Shown in pieces: positions 1-11,348 of a DNA stretch of 64,000 nt; within the stretch, counting starts at the first letter, position 1, and each line of letters starts with the position of its first letter. The stretch lies in contig NZ_BCXI01000001.1 in NCBI RefSeq assembly GCF_001895025.1, positions 372,001 through 436,000 on the forward strand, in the 5' to 3' direction. Position numbers and translations under genes: made by a program. Below the pieces are notes generated by a model. That model was given only the letters and a program-made list of their open reading frames with translations. It searched no databases and was not told the origin of the DNA. The DNA comes from Rhodococcus zopfii NBRC 100606 = JCM 9919. Lineage in GTDB: Bacteria > Actinomycetota > Actinomycetes > Mycobacteriales > Mycobacteriaceae.

Positions 1-129
1 CAGGCGTGAGCGAAGGCTTTTCGCCTTGCCGACGTAGACGACGCGGCCGTGCGGATCACGGAATCGGTAGACGCCCGGCTCGGTCGGGATGGATCCGGGG
101 GCGGGACGGTAGGTCGAGGGGTCGGGCAC
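1..129 (-). CDS. uvrC: UvrABC excinuclease subunit C, N-terminal fragment
   Basis: The reverse strand encodes the first 43 residues of UvrC, the nuclease subunit that makes both incisions in nucleotide excision repair. The fragment starts at a GTG at 127-129 and contains the start of the GIY-YIG nuclease domain: the PGVYRF stretch and [11 protein letters not shown] are typical of UvrC residues about 18-41. The reading frame is open to the window edge, so the gene continues to the left. It lies downstream of the riboflavin genes and the PH-domain gene in the same orientation, as in mycobacteria. Confidence 0.9.
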   Translation of the reverse strand, partial: MPDPSTYRPAPGSIPTEPGVYRFRDPHGRVVYVGKAKSLRSRL

Positions 130-138
130 GGGTCCAGG

Positions 139-2344
<2,206 letters not shown>

Positions 2345-2426
2345 TTGCCTGGACTCCAAATCTCGATATTCCGACAACTGCTTGCACTAGCGCGGCACGT
2401 GGAACTGCCGCATTCAACAGTACGAC

Positions 2427-3035
2427 TCAGCGACCCGCGTTCTGCAGGCGCTCCACGTACTTGGCGATCACATCGACCTCGAGATTGACCACGGTGCCCG
2501 GTTCGGCAGTGCCGAGCGTCGTCAGCGACAGGGTGGTGGGGATCAGCGAGATCTCGAACCACTCTCCGCCCGGCTCGCCGCCGAGACCGGAGACGGTCAG
2601 CGACACGCCGTCGACGGTGATCGAACCCTTCTCCACGACGTAGCGGGACACGGTGTCGGGCAACGAGATCCGCACGACGGTCCAATTCTCGGACGGGGCT
2701 CGGGAGATCACCGTGCCGGTGCCGTCGACGTGGCCCTGCACGAGGTGTCCACCGAGCCGGCTGCCGAGGGCGGCGGCGCGTTCGAGGTTGACGCGGCTGC
2801 CGGCGGCGAGCCGGCCGAGACTCGAACGGTTCAGTGTCTCTTGCATCACATCCGCGGTGAAGCTGTCACCGTCGACGACGTCGACGACGGTGAGGCACAC
2901 GCCGTTCACGGCGATCGACTCGCCGTGCGCCGCATCCGAGGTGACCAGCGGCCCGCGCACGGTGAACCGCGCCGCATCCGCAAGGTCCTCGCGCGTGACG
3001 ATCTCACCCAGTTCCTCGACGATCCCGGTGAACAC
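2427..3035 (-). CDS. ribE: Riboflavin synthase, alpha subunit
   Basis: Riboflavin synthase dismutates two lumazine molecules to riboflavin and the pyrimidine substrate of RibH. The 202 residues comprise two tandem lumazine-binding domains. The first begins with MFTGIVEELGE and has NGVCLTV; the second repeats the pattern with GSITVDGVSLTV near residues 137-148. The GTG start at 3033-3035 directly abuts the ribD stop codon with no spacer. An 82-base gap separates it from ribBA; no FMN riboswitch was recognised there. Confidence 0.96.
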   Translation of the reverse strand: MFTGIVEELGEIVTREDLADAARFTVRGPLVTSDAAHGESIAVNGVCLTVVDVVDGDSFTADVMQETLNRSSLGRLAAGSRVNLERAAALGSRLGGHLVQGHVDGTGTVISRAPSENWTVVRISLPDTVSRYVVEKGSITVDGVSLTVSGLGGEPGGEWFEISLIPTTLSLTTLGTAEPGTVVNLEVDVIAKYVERLQNAGR

Positions 3036-4064
3036 CTACCCGCTCCTTTGCTCCCGGTCGGGGACCAGGGTGATCAACACATCGGCGCCGACCGTTTCGA
3101 CGCGTTCCCGACGAAACCGTATCGCTTCGGCGATCGTGTGTACGCCGGCGTCCCTCACAGCGGACAGTCCGTCCCCGAGCAGGACCGGTGCGATGTAGGC
3201 CTGGATGCGGTCGATGCGCCGGGCGGCGAGGAACGCCCCGGCCAGGCGCGGACCACCTTCGAGCAGAACGTCGGGATGCGCGGTGAGCGCGTCCAGCACC
3301 TCGTCGACGTCGTGGGTGCGCAGGACGAGGGTCGGCGCGGCGTCGTCGAGCACCCGGGCCCGGGTCGGCAGATCCCGGGTACCCACCACCACCCTCAGCG
3401 GCTGGTGCGGGGCGAGCGACCCGTCGGGCAGCCGGGCGGTGAGCCACGGATCGTCGGCGAGGACGGTGCCGGTGCCGACGACGATCGCGTCGAGGCGGGC
3501 GCGATCGGCGTGCACGATGGCGCGTGATTCGGGCCCGGAGATCCACCGGCTGGTGCCGTCGGTGGCGGCGATGCGCCCGTCCAGCGTGGCCGCGTACTTC
3601 CACGTCACGTGCGGGCGCCCGGTACGGGTGCGGTGCAGCCAGGCCCGCAGCGGACCGGCCGCGACCACATCCGCGCCGAGACCCTCGTGCACGACGATCC
3701 CGGCCGCGCGCAGCGTCGCGGCCCCACCGGCTGCGGACGCGTTCGGGTCGGGCACCGCGTAGTAGACGGTCGCGATACCCGCGTCGATCAGCGCGCGGGT
3801 GCACGGGCCGGTGCGGCCGGTGTGGTTGCACGGTTCCAGGGTCACGACGGCGGTGCCGCCGCGGGCCCGCTCCCCGGCCGCGCGTAGCGCCATCACCTCG
3901 GCGTGCGGTCCGCCCGGTGGCTGGGTGGCGCCGACACCGGCGATCCGGCCGGCGGCGTCGAGGACGACGGCGCCGACCGGCGGGTTCGGGCTGGTGCGTC
4001 CCCGCACGTCCTCCGACGCGTCGACGGCACGCTGCAGGGCCTCGGCGAGCGCCGGATCGGTCAC
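3036..4064 (-). CDS. ribD: Bifunctional pyrimidine deaminase / reductase RibD
   Basis: RibD deaminates and then reduces the GTP-derived pyrimidine in riboflavin synthesis. The N-terminal deaminase (about residues 1-140) has the zinc ligands HAEVMAL near residue 54 and [12 protein letters not shown] near residues 77-88. The C-terminal reductase (about 145-342) begins with [17 protein letters not shown]. The GTG at 4062-4064 overlaps the rpe stop (GTGA), which fixes the start; the same frame runs open for a further kilobase upstream, but that is rpe shadow. Length, 342 residues, is typical. Confidence 0.95.
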   Translation of the reverse strand: MTDPALAEALQRAVDASEDVRGRTSPNPPVGAVVLDAAGRIAGVGATQPPGGPHAEVMALRAAGERARGGTAVVTLEPCNHTGRTGPCTRALIDAGIATVYYAVPDPNASAAGGAATLRAAGIVVHEGLGADVVAAGPLRAWLHRTRTGRPHVTWKYAATLDGRIAATDGTSRWISGPESRAIVHADRARLDAIVVGTGTVLADDPWLTARLPDGSLAPHQPLRVVVGTRDLPTRARVLDDAAPTLVLRTHDVDEVLDALTAHPDVLLEGGPRLAGAFLAARRIDRIQAYIAPVLLGDGLSAVRDAGVHTIAEAIRFRRERVETVGADVLITLVPDREQRSG

Positions 4065-4744
4065 GGGGCCAGGGTCAGATGTGTGGAGGCGGCGCTCGCC
4101 TGGGCGCGCAGCTTGCGGACGGCCTCCCCCGGGTCCGCCGCGCCGTACACCGCGGAACCGGCGACGAAGCAGTCGACGCCGGCCTCGGCGGCGGCCTCGA
4201 TGGTGTCGGCGTTGATGCCGCCGTCGATCTCCACGAGGAGGGTCAGCTCCCCGGAATCGACGAGGCGACGCACGGCGCGGGCCTTGCCGAGCACATCCGG
4301 GATGAACGACTGGCCGCCGAAACCGGGTTCGACGCTCATCACCAGCAGCGTGTCGAATTCCTTCAGGATCTCGAGGTACGGCTCGATCGGGGTGCCCGGC
4401 TTGACGGACAGTCCGGCCTTCGCACCCGCCGCGCGGATGTCGCGGGCGACCGCGACGGGGTCGTCGGTGGCTTCCGCATGGAAGGTCACATTGTGGGCGC
4501 CGGCCTCCGCGTACGGGGGCGCCCACCGGCCCGGATTCTCGATCATCAGGTGACAGTCCAACGGGATCCCGGTCGCGCCGAGCAACGACTGAACGACCGG
4601 CAGCCCGAGCGTCAGATTCGGAACGAAGTGCGCGTCCATGACGTCGACGTGGAGCCAGTCGGCACCGGCGACGGCGGCGGCCTCGTCGGCGAGGCGTGCG
4701 AAATCCGCGGACAGGATGGAAGGGGCGATCATCGGGTGGGCCAC
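4061..4744 (-). CDS. rpe: Ribulose-phosphate 3-epimerase
   Basis: Rpe interconverts ribulose 5-phosphate and xylulose 5-phosphate in the pentose phosphate pathway; ribulose 5-phosphate is also the substrate of RibBA next door. The 227-residue TIM barrel shows the family features [13 protein letters not shown] at the N-terminus, [12 protein letters not shown] with a metal and catalytic region, [18 protein letters not shown], and DGGIN near the C-terminus. The GTG at 4742-4744 is preferred over an upstream GTG at 4798 that adds unconserved residues; an ATG at 4732 is also possible. The stop overlaps the ribD start. Confidence 0.93.
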   Translation of the reverse strand: MAHPMIAPSILSADFARLADEAAAVAGADWLHVDVMDAHFVPNLTLGLPVVQSLLGATGIPLDCHLMIENPGRWAPPYAEAGAHNVTFHAEATDDPVAVARDIRAAGAKAGLSVKPGTPIEPYLEILKEFDTLLVMSVEPGFGGQSFIPDVLGKARAVRRLVDSGELTLLVEIDGGINADTIEAAAEAGVDCFVAGSAVYGAADPGEAVRKLRAQASAASTHLTLAP

Positions 4745-4875
4745 GTCGGCCGAGTCTAGTCGGCCCTCGTCCGCGCGCGGTCCGGCCGGTGCGCCCACCG
4801 TCAGCGGGTGGAGTCGATCCGGCAGATTCCGGGTATTCCCGGCGTATACCGCCGTGAAGCCGAGGAGCGTGCCCC

Positions 4876-5838
4876 GTGCCGGAAGACACCCCGTCCGTCG
4901 TTCCGAATCCGTCGGTGTTCGTGTTCGCCCCGTCGCCGTTGCTGACCGTCACGATCGAGTGCGCGCCGGACGGTAGCGACGAGCTGCACGTGCACGCGGG
5001 AGGGCAGGGTGTCTGGATCGCGCGGATGGCGGCGACCCTCGGTGCGGAGGCCACTCTGTGCGGGGTGTTCGGCGGGGAGACCGGCCGGATCGTGCGCCAC
5101 GCACTGGAGTACGAGGGCATCTCGGTCCGCGGGGTCGACACGTCCGGCGCCAACGGCGGCTACGTGCACGATCGGCGGGGCGGAGAGCGGGTTCCGATCG
5201 CGCAGGTCGATCCCACGGTGCTCACGCGCCACGAGGCCGACGACCTGTTCGCGTTGTCCCTCGAGTCGGGGCTGTGCTCCGACGTGGCCGTTCTCGGCGG
5301 CCCGCACAGCGACACCACGGTCCCGCCGGAGATGTACGGCCGTCTGGCCCGCGATCTGCACGCGATGGGGATCCCGGTCGTCGCGGATCTGTCCGGGCCG
5401 ACGCTGACCAGTGTGCTCGCCGGGAGCCCGACCGTGCTCAAGGTCGCGCACGACGATCTGATCGAGGACGGCCGGGCCGCGTCCGACGATGCGGCGACCC
5501 TGGAGCAGTCCATGCGGAGGCTCGCCGAGGAGGGCGCGCGGAACGTCGTGGTCTCGCGCGCCGGGGAACCGGCGCTGGCGCTGGTGGACGACCGGTTCTG
5601 GGAGGTGACGGCGCCACCGCTGACCAGCGTCGACCATCGCGGCGCCGGCGATTCGATGACCGCGGGGATCGCGACCGCGCTCGCCCGCGGCGAGTCGCTG
5701 ATCGATGCGCTCCGGTGGGGCGCCGCCGTGGGGGCGATGAACATCACCCGGCGGGGGTTGGCGACGGGACGCCGCGACCTGGCCACCCGTCTCGTCGGGT
5801 CGGTCGGCATTCGGCGGGCCGACGGTGAGGAGTCCTGA
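4876..5838 (+). CDS. PfkB-family sugar kinase, divergent motif
   Basis: This 320-residue protein belongs to the PfkB (ribokinase-like) family. It has the C-terminal anion-hole and catalytic motif [11 protein letters not shown] near residue 253, where the aspartate is the general base. The N-terminal signature that normally reads GGKGxNVA is replaced by GGQGVWIAR near residue 43, so the substrate cannot be guessed. The GTG start at 4876 has AGGAG about nine bases upstream. The stop overlaps the surE start by one base (TGATG), indicating co-translation with surE. It is a paralogue of the pfkB gene lying convergently just downstream. Confidence 0.85.
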   Translation: MPEDTPSVVPNPSVFVFAPSPLLTVTIECAPDGSDELHVHAGGQGVWIARMAATLGAEATLCGVFGGETGRIVRHALEYEGISVRGVDTSGANGGYVHDRRGGERVPIAQVDPTVLTRHEADDLFALSLESGLCSDVAVLGGPHSDTTVPPEMYGRLARDLHAMGIPVVADLSGPTLTSVLAGSPTVLKVAHDDLIEDGRAASDDAATLEQSMRRLAEEGARNVVVSRAGEPALALVDDRFWEVTAPPLTSVDHRGAGDSMTAGIATALARGESLIDALRWGAAVGAMNITRRGLATGRRDLATRLVGSVGIRRADGEES

Positions 5839-6686
5839 TGCGAGTGCTGGTGACCAACGACGACGGCATCGAGAGCCGGGGCCTGGGTGTTCTGGCTCGG
5901 CTCGCGGTCGAGGCCGGGCTGGACGTGGTGGTGGCGGCCCCGCACACCGAGCGCAGCGGCGCGAGCGCATCGCTGACCGCGCTCGCGGAGGACGGCCGTC
6001 TCGCGGTCGGCGAGCGGCGGTGGGCGGATCTGCCGGATGTGCCGGTCCGGGCGGTGGAGGCCTCGCCGGCCCTGATCGGTTTCGTCGCCGCGCACGGCGC
6101 GTTCGGCCCCGCGCCCGACCTGGTGCTGTCCGGAATCAACCACGGCCCCAACACCGGCCACGCGATTCTGCACTCGGGAACCGTCGGGGCGGCCCTGACC
6201 GGGGCGACACACGGGGCGCTCGCGCTCGCCGTATCGGTTGCCGCCGCCGACCCGCGACACTGGGACACCGCCGAACAGGTCACCCGCCGCGCGTTGCGGT
6301 GGGTGATCGAGTCGGGACAGCGCGGCTCGGTGCTCAACATCAACATTCCGGACGTTCCGCCGCACGAACTCCGCGGGATCCGACCGGCGCCGCTGGCCGC
6401 GTTCGGTGCGGTCCAGGCCGACATCGGGGAGGTCGGCGCGAGATTCGTGACCGTGACCTTCCGGGAGATCCGCGCCGGCGAACGTGACCAGACCGATGCG
6501 GGTCTCGTCGCGCAGGGCTGGGCGACGGCCACGGCGCTGCGGGCACCCGTCGAAGTGGCCGAGGTCGATCTGCAGGCACTCGCGTGGACGGGACCGGGGC
6601 ATCGGTCACCCGGTCCGCACGACCCGGATCAGCGGGACCGGGCGAGCTCGTCGAACCGGTCGATGTCCTCGCGCCGGCACACGTGA
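5838..6686 (+). CDS. surE: 5'-nucleotidase SurE
   Basis: SurE is a metal-dependent phosphatase that dephosphorylates nucleoside 5'- and 3'-monophosphates. The family's acidic metal site is seen as VTNDDGIES at residues 5-13, followed by a serine in the ERSGASASLT stretch and the asparagine in SGINHGPNTG near residues 98-107. The 282 residues are slightly longer than usual because the C-terminus runs 58 bases into the convergent pfkB gene; the last 25 residues or so are low-complexity and probably unstructured. It is translationally coupled to the upstream PfkB-family kinase. Confidence 0.92.
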   Translation: MRVLVTNDDGIESRGLGVLARLAVEAGLDVVVAAPHTERSGASASLTALAEDGRLAVGERRWADLPDVPVRAVEASPALIGFVAAHGAFGPAPDLVLSGINHGPNTGHAILHSGTVGAALTGATHGALALAVSVAAADPRHWDTAEQVTRRALRWVIESGQRGSVLNINIPDVPPHELRGIRPAPLAAFGAVQADIGEVGARFVTVTFREIRAGERDQTDAGLVAQGWATATALRAPVEVAEVDLQALAWTGPGHRSPGPHDPDQRDRASSSNRSMSSRRHT

Positions 6687-7558
6687 CTGCCGGCGGTCAG
6701 CAGTGCCGCCGACCCGCACGCGATGCCGAGCGCGAGTGCATCGCGCAGCGACCGTTCCTGCAGCAGCCCCACGACCAGCCCCGCAACCATGCTGTCGCCC
6801 GCGCCGACGGCGCTGTGCACCGGCACGTCCAGGGCCGGCACCTCCACGGCGTCGTCGGCGGACACCATGATCGCGCCCTGCGCGCCGAGGGAGACCACGA
6901 CGATCTCGGCGACCCCCGCGTCGACCAGTTCGCGGGCCGCGGCGGTCCGGGTCGCGGTGTCCGGCAGGTCCCGGCCGACCCATTCGTGCAGTTCGTCGAG
7001 GCTCGGTTTGACGAGGAACACCCCCGATTCGATGCTGGTCAGCGCGTCGCCGGAGGAGTCCAGCACGAATCGGGCACCCACCTTGTGCGCGACGTCTGCG
7101 ATACGCCGCACGAACGTGCCGGGCACGCCGGGCGGAAAGCTGCCGCTGGCGACGACGTAGCGGGCGCCGGACGCGGCGGCCACCAGCGCCTCGAGGCAGC
7201 GTTCCTGCTCGTCGGCGGTCAGCTCAGGACCGGGGGTGACGAAGCGGTATTCCTTGCCGGTGCTGCGGTCGATGGCGGTGAAGCATTCGCGGGTGTCGTC
7301 GGCGATTTCCACGATGTACTCCTGGACGTCGTCGTCGGCGAGCAGTCCGCTCATCTGCCTGCCGCGTGCCCCACCGGCCGGATACACCGCCGCGGCGGAC
7401 GCGCCGAGCACCCGGGCGACCTTCGCGACGTTCACCCCGCCCCCGCCCGCGTCGTAGATCGGTTCGTCGCACCGTAGTTTCCGGGTCGGCACGACCTCGT
7501 CGGCGAAGGTGGTGACGTCGAGCGCCGGGTTGAGGGTCAGGGTGACGATGTCGGGCAC
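6629..7558 (-). CDS. pfkB: 6-phosphofructokinase, PfkB type
   Basis: The 309-residue protein closely resembles the minor phosphofructokinase Pfk-2 of E. coli. It shares the TLTLNPALD N-terminus, KLRCDEP, the GGGGVNVAKV motif near residue 39, YRFVTPGPEL, SGSFPPGVP, LVKPSLDEL and the catalytic VGAGDSMVAG near residue 252. It phosphorylates fructose 6-phosphate, possibly also fructose 1-phosphate or tagatose 6-phosphate. The GTG at 7556-7558 is chosen because AAAGGAG lies six bases upstream. It is a single gene, convergent with surE, which it overlaps by 58 bases. M. tuberculosis pfkB (Rv2029c) is a dormancy-regulon gene; see the upstream repeat. Confidence 0.92.
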   Translation of the reverse strand: MPDIVTLTLNPALDVTTFADEVVPTRKLRCDEPIYDAGGGGVNVAKVARVLGASAAAVYPAGGARGRQMSGLLADDDVQEYIVEIADDTRECFTAIDRSTGKEYRFVTPGPELTADEQERCLEALVAAASGARYVVASGSFPPGVPGTFVRRIADVAHKVGARFVLDSSGDALTSIESGVFLVKPSLDELHEWVGRDLPDTATRTAAARELVDAGVAEIVVVSLGAQGAIMVSADDAVEVPALDVPVHSAVGAGDSMVAGLVVGLLQERSLRDALALGIACGSAALLTAGSHVCRREDIDRFDELARSR

Positions 7559-7605
7559 GAACTCTCCTTTCGTCCGGGGCACGGAACCCCACCCCGTCGG
7601 GTGAT

Positions 7606-7642
7606 GGGAACCGATATTCGGTCTGACCAGGTGAATGGTCCC
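7606..7642 (-). promoter_or_regulatory. Candidate operator upstream of pfkB
   Basis: The segment between rsmB and pfkB carries GGGAACC at its left end and GGTCCC at its right end, plus an inner near-palindrome CCGATATTCGG at 7611-7621. On the pfkB strand one arm reads GGGACCATTCACC, which resembles half of the DosR dormancy box (GGGACTnnnGTCCC). The second half does not match well, so a DosR site is only suggested. It lies about 50-85 bases upstream of the pfkB start, a suitable place for an operator. Confidence 0.3.
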
Positions 7643-7669
7643 ATCAGCCGGAGGTGCCGCACTCGGATA

Positions 7670-9106
7670 TCAGACCAGAGGTTTGCGCAGAGCGGCCATG
7701 AACATCGCGTCGGTGCCGTGCCGATGCGGCCAGAGCTGGACGCCGGGTCCGGATCCGAGCCGCGGCACCCCCGGCACGAGTTCGCGGGTGTCGAGCTGTT
7801 CGACACCGTGCCGGCGCACCGCGTCGGCGACGATCGCGACGGTCTCGGACATGTGCGGCGAGCACGTTGCGTACAACACGACGCCGCCGGGCCGCAGCAG
7901 CCCGATCGCCGACGCCAGCAGTTCCTTCTGCAACCGCACGAGTTCGGCGACATCGCCGGGCTGCCGCCGCCAGCGGGCCTCGGGACGACGGCGCAGCGCA
8001 CCGAGACCGGTGCACGGTGCGTCGACGAGGATGCGGTCGTAGCCGCCGTCGAGACCGGGGTCACGACCGTCGGCCACGTGCACCGTGACGGGCAGGCCTC
8101 GGGTGGTCTTGCGCACCAGGTCGGCCCGGTGCTCGACCGGTTCGACCGCGTCGACGGTGAACCCGTCGAGGTCGGCGAGGGCGCCGAGCAGCGCCGCCTT
8201 GCCGCCCGGACCGGCGCACAGGTCGAGCCAGCGGCCGTTGTCGTCCCCGTCCAGGGGCGCCAGCGTGAGGGCACGGGCGACGAGCTGGCTGCCCTCGTCC
8301 TGCACCGCAGCCATGCCTTCGCGCACCGCGTCGAGCCGGCCGGGGTCGCCGTGTTCGAGGTGCACCGCGTACGGCGACCACGGACCGACCTCTCCCCCGG
8401 TCGCGAGCGCGAGTTCCTCGGCGGTGATGACGCCGGGCCGTGCCACCAGGTGCACGATCGGCCGTGCGTCGTCGGCGGCGAGGACCTCCTGCAGTTCGCC
8501 TGCGTCGGCGCCGAGGGAGTTCGCGAATGCCTGGGCGATCCACACCGGGTGCGGGTACCGGAACGCGAGGTGGCCGACCGGGTCGCGTTCGGGGTCCGGA
8601 GCGAGCTCGGCGACCCATTCGTCCTCGGTCCGTTCCGAGACCCGACGCAGCACGGCATTGACGAAACCCGCCCTGCCGGAACCGAATTCGGATCGCACCA
8701 GGTCGACACTGGTGGCGACTGCCGCGTGCGGGGCGACGCGGGTGCGCAGCAACTGGTAGGTGCCGAGGCGCAACGCGTCGAGCAGCGGGCCGTCGATCTC
8801 GTCGACGGGACGGTCGGCGGCGGAGGCGATGACGGCGTCGAGCAGACCCTGCGCGCGGGCGGCGCCGTAGGTCAGTTCGGTGGCCAGCGCCGCGTCGCGG
8901 GTGTCGAGGTGACGCTCGCGCAGGAGCCCGGGCAGCACGAGGTTGGCGTAGGCGTCTCGTTCGCGTACCGCGCGCAGCACGTCGCGGGCCGCGACGCGCG
9001 CCGGGTCGACGGCGGACTGTGAGGGCCGGCGGGCCTGCCGCGGCTTGGAGTTGCGGTCGCCGGGACCGCGCTGCGATCGGCGGGCCGGTCTGCGGGATTC
9101 GGTCAC
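7670..9106 (-). CDS. rsmB: 16S rRNA (cytosine-967-C5)-methyltransferase
   Basis: RsmB (Fmu) methylates C967 of 16S rRNA. A basic, disordered tail of about 35 residues precedes a NusB-like RNA-binding domain (about 36-170), then the S-adenosylmethionine domain with [13 protein letters not shown]. The two catalytic cysteines are visible in VDAPCTGLG and in YATCSPH. The 478-residue length includes the N-terminal tail. The GTG start at 9104-9106 overlaps the fmt stop (GTGA), so it is coupled to fmt, as in other actinobacteria. Confidence 0.95.
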   Translation of the reverse strand: MTESRRPARRSQRGPGDRNSKPRQARRPSQSAVDPARVAARDVLRAVRERDAYANLVLPGLLRERHLDTRDAALATELTYGAARAQGLLDAVIASAADRPVDEIDGPLLDALRLGTYQLLRTRVAPHAAVATSVDLVRSEFGSGRAGFVNAVLRRVSERTEDEWVAELAPDPERDPVGHLAFRYPHPVWIAQAFANSLGADAGELQEVLAADDARPIVHLVARPGVITAEELALATGGEVGPWSPYAVHLEHGDPGRLDAVREGMAAVQDEGSQLVARALTLAPLDGDDNGRWLDLCAGPGGKAALLGALADLDGFTVDAVEPVEHRADLVRKTTRGLPVTVHVADGRDPGLDGGYDRILVDAPCTGLGALRRRPEARWRRQPGDVAELVRLQKELLASAIGLLRPGGVVLYATCSPHMSETVAIVADAVRRHGVEQLDTRELVPGVPRLGSGPGVQLWPHRHGTDAMFMAALRKPLV

Positions 9107-10026
9107 TGTGCACGCACCTTCGGGTCGAGTCGGGCGCCGCGGGCCCAGTCCGCGGCGATCATCGCCTTCTTGCCGGGGGGCTGTACCTGCCCGAGTTTCA
9201 CCGCGGTGGTGGCGGTGCCGACGAGCACACCGTTCTTGCGGATCTCGATCTCCCCCGGTTCGAGGGTCTCCTCGGTGATCGTCACCGGCCCGACTTTCAC
9301 TCGCAGATCACCGATCATCGTCCAGGCTCCCGGCGCAGGCGTGACCGCGCGGATGCGCCGATCGACGACGTGCGCCGGATGCGTCCACGTGACCCGGGCG
9401 GACTCGACGGTGACCTTCGGTGCGTAGGACACCCCGTCGGAGGTCTGCGGAACGGCAGTGAGCAGCCCGTCCTCGAGTCCGTCCAGCGTCGATTCCAGCA
9501 GTCCCGCTCCGGAATCGGCGAGCCGGCCGAGCAGGTCCCCGGCGGTGTCGGCAGGCCGGATCGTCTCGGTCACCACCCCGTACACAGGGCCGGTGTCGAG
9601 GCCGGCCTCGAGGCGAAACGTGCTGGCGCCGGTGATCTCGTCGCCAGCGGCGATCGAAGCCTGAACGGGGGCGGCGCCACGCCACGCCGGCAGCAGCGAG
9701 AAGTGCAGGTTCACCCAGCCGTGGGCGGGGATATCGAGCACGGGCTGCGGCAGCAGCGCACCGTAGGCGACCACCGGGCAGCAGTCCGGGGCGAGTTCGG
9801 TCAGCCGGGCCACGAACTCCGGGTCCCGCGGCGATTCGGGGGTGAGAACCTCGATGCCGTGTTCGTCGGCGAGCTGCCCCACCGCCGACCGCACGACCTT
9901 GCGGCCACGCCCGGCGACCGTGTCGGGGCGGGTGACGACGGCGACGACCTCGTGCCGGGACGATTCGATCAGTCGGCGCAGCGACGGAACGGCGGGTTCG
10001 GGTGTGCCCGCGAAGACGACCCTCAT
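9103..10026 (-). CDS. fmt: Methionyl-tRNA formyltransferase
   Basis: Fmt formylates initiator Met-tRNA using 10-formyltetrahydrofolate. The 307 residues include the start [14 protein letters not shown], the folate and catalytic stretch [17 protein letters not shown] near residues 108-124 with its conserved Asn/His, and the aspartate-containing LDTGPVYG. The C-terminal domain follows from about residue 205. It heads the fmt-rsmB pair. No convincing ribosome-binding site precedes the ATG at 10024-10026; a hairpin lies just upstream. No peptide deformylase gene was seen next to it. Confidence 0.95.
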   Translation of the reverse strand: MRVVFAGTPEPAVPSLRRLIESSRHEVVAVVTRPDTVAGRGRKVVRSAVGQLADEHGIEVLTPESPRDPEFVARLTELAPDCCPVVAYGALLPQPVLDIPAHGWVNLHFSLLPAWRGAAPVQASIAAGDEITGASTFRLEAGLDTGPVYGVVTETIRPADTAGDLLGRLADSGAGLLESTLDGLEDGLLTAVPQTSDGVSYAPKVTVESARVTWTHPAHVVDRRIRAVTPAPGAWTMIGDLRVKVGPVTITEETLEPGEIEIRKNGVLVGTATTAVKLGQVQPPGKKAMIAADWARGARLDPKVRAQ

Positions 10027-10035
10027 GTCAGCGCA

Positions 10036-10061
10036 CCGCCCGGGTGCGCCGGACCGGGCGG
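10036..10061 (-). promoter_or_regulatory. Hairpin just upstream of fmt
   Basis: An eight-base inverted repeat (CCGCCCGG, ten-base loop, CCGGGCGG) begins ten bases before the fmt ATG, where a ribosome-binding site would be expected. It could limit translation initiation or simply reflect base composition. Nothing else was recognised in the 160-base gap between fmt and the lipase gene. Confidence 0.25.
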
Positions 10062-10186
10062 CAGCGCCGCGGTGAGGTGATGAACCGGACGACCGAACTT
10101 GTCACGAATACTGCTCCCGGGGATTCGACGATGATGCCCCACAGTCTAGGGACCGTCCCGGCCCGGATCGGACACCGACTGCGCCG

Positions 10187-11161
10187 TCAGAAGTTGCTCT
10201 CCAGGATGACTTCGGGAATGCCGGTCCCGAGCGCCACCGGCACACACGGGCCGAGACCGTAGGTGTCCGGGTCGAGGGTCTGCCGGATCAGCGCGAGCGA
10301 GAAGTTGTCGTACGGCATGTTGAAATGCCCGGTCAGGTTGTCCGGGCACAGATCCTGGATCACCAGATTCACCGCGCCGGGCCCGTGCAGGGCGACGTTG
10401 CTCGGCGGCTGGATCACTTCGTCGACCCGGGTGCCGATGGTGGTGTACTCGACGCCGGGCACCGTGTCGGTGGGGTTGTTGAGTTCGGTGAGCAGTTCCG
10501 ATCCCTGCGCCTGTTGCACGAGCGCCACCGAGAATTCGTCGGCGACGATGTCGGACGCGCCCGGGATCTGCCCGGCGATGGGTCCGAGCCCGTAGAAGGT
10601 GCCTCCGTAGCTCGGTGAGGCCACCCCGATCCACCGGTCGACGGCGGGGGCGCCTCCGAGCCGGTTGATGTAGTACCGGGAGACGGTCGCGCCCTGCGAG
10701 AACCCGACGACGTCGACCGTCCCCGCGCCGGTCTCGGCGCGCACGGTGTCCACGAAGTCTCCGAATTGCCGTGCACTGACACGGATGTCGCCGGTGCCGT
10801 AGTCGTCTGCTCCGGGTGCCTTCCCGAAGTTCAGCGCGTACACGCACCATCCGGAGTCTTCGAGCAGCGGCGCCAGCGCCGCGAAATCGGTGTAGCTGTT
10901 CGAGTCGGTGCCGTGCGCGAGCACCACGGGGCGCGGGTGCTGCGCGGACGGGATGCAGGAGAAGTCGTTGGAGCCCGGTGGGGCCGCGTCGGGGTGACTC
11001 TCCGCGTAGGCCGATGCCTCCGCGGAACTCGTGGCCGGGGGCGCCGGGGCGCGGGGCACGCTCGCGGTGGATCCGGCCGGCTCGGCGGTCGCTGGGACGG
11101 CGCCGAGGAGCGCGGCGCACGCGACCGCGAGTACTGCGCTGGTTCGTCCTCCACCGGCCAT
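10187..11161 (-). CDS. Secreted alpha/beta-fold lipase
   Basis: The 324-residue product starts with a signal peptide (hydrophobic AVLAVACAALLGAVPATA, about residues 9-26) and a Pro/Ala-rich linker to about residue 60. The catalytic domain has the oxyanion-hole stretch VLAHGTDSN and the nucleophile elbow GFSQG, which match secreted triacylglycerol lipases of the EstA/Lipase_2 type found in rhodococci and nocardiae. Cysteines near both ends of the domain could form disulfides outside the cell. The ATG at 11159-11161 has AAAGG upstream; a long in-frame extension is an artefact of reading the divergent pseudogene in reverse. Natural substrate unknown. Confidence 0.88.
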   Translation of the reverse strand: MAGGGRTSAVLAVACAALLGAVPATAEPAGSTASVPRAPAPPATSSAEASAYAESHPDAAPPGSNDFSCIPSAQHPRPVVLAHGTDSNSYTDFAALAPLLEDSGWCVYALNFGKAPGADDYGTGDIRVSARQFGDFVDTVRAETGAGTVDVVGFSQGATVSRYYINRLGGAPAVDRWIGVASPSYGGTFYGLGPIAGQIPGASDIVADEFSVALVQQAQGSELLTELNNPTDTVPGVEYTTIGTRVDEVIQPPSNVALHGPGAVNLVIQDLCPDNLTGHFNMPYDNFSLALIRQTLDPDTYGLGPCVPVALGTGIPEVILESNF

Positions 11162-11348
11162 GTTCGCGCCTTTCGACCTGACCGCAACCGCTGGGCCCCT
11201 TCGGGACTCGCCACCGCCGCGGCATCCTGCCGAAGAGTCTAGGGGGAACCGGCAGGCTGCGGAGGCCGTGCGCCGCAGCCGGCGCCGAACGGGAGTCTCG
11301 GCCGCGCGGCTGCGTTTGGATCCGGCGCATTCGGGTACCGCCGCAGGC

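Noticed and set aside
2345-2426. Possible FMN riboswitch in the riboflavin operon
   Set aside because: The only sizeable gap, between ribE and ribBA, is 82 bases and has no FMN-aptamer core; it is too short.
6629-6686. Overlap of surE and pfkB as a possible annotation error
   Set aside because: Both frames are well supported; convergent genes overlapping by a few dozen bases are common, and the surE tail is simply extended.
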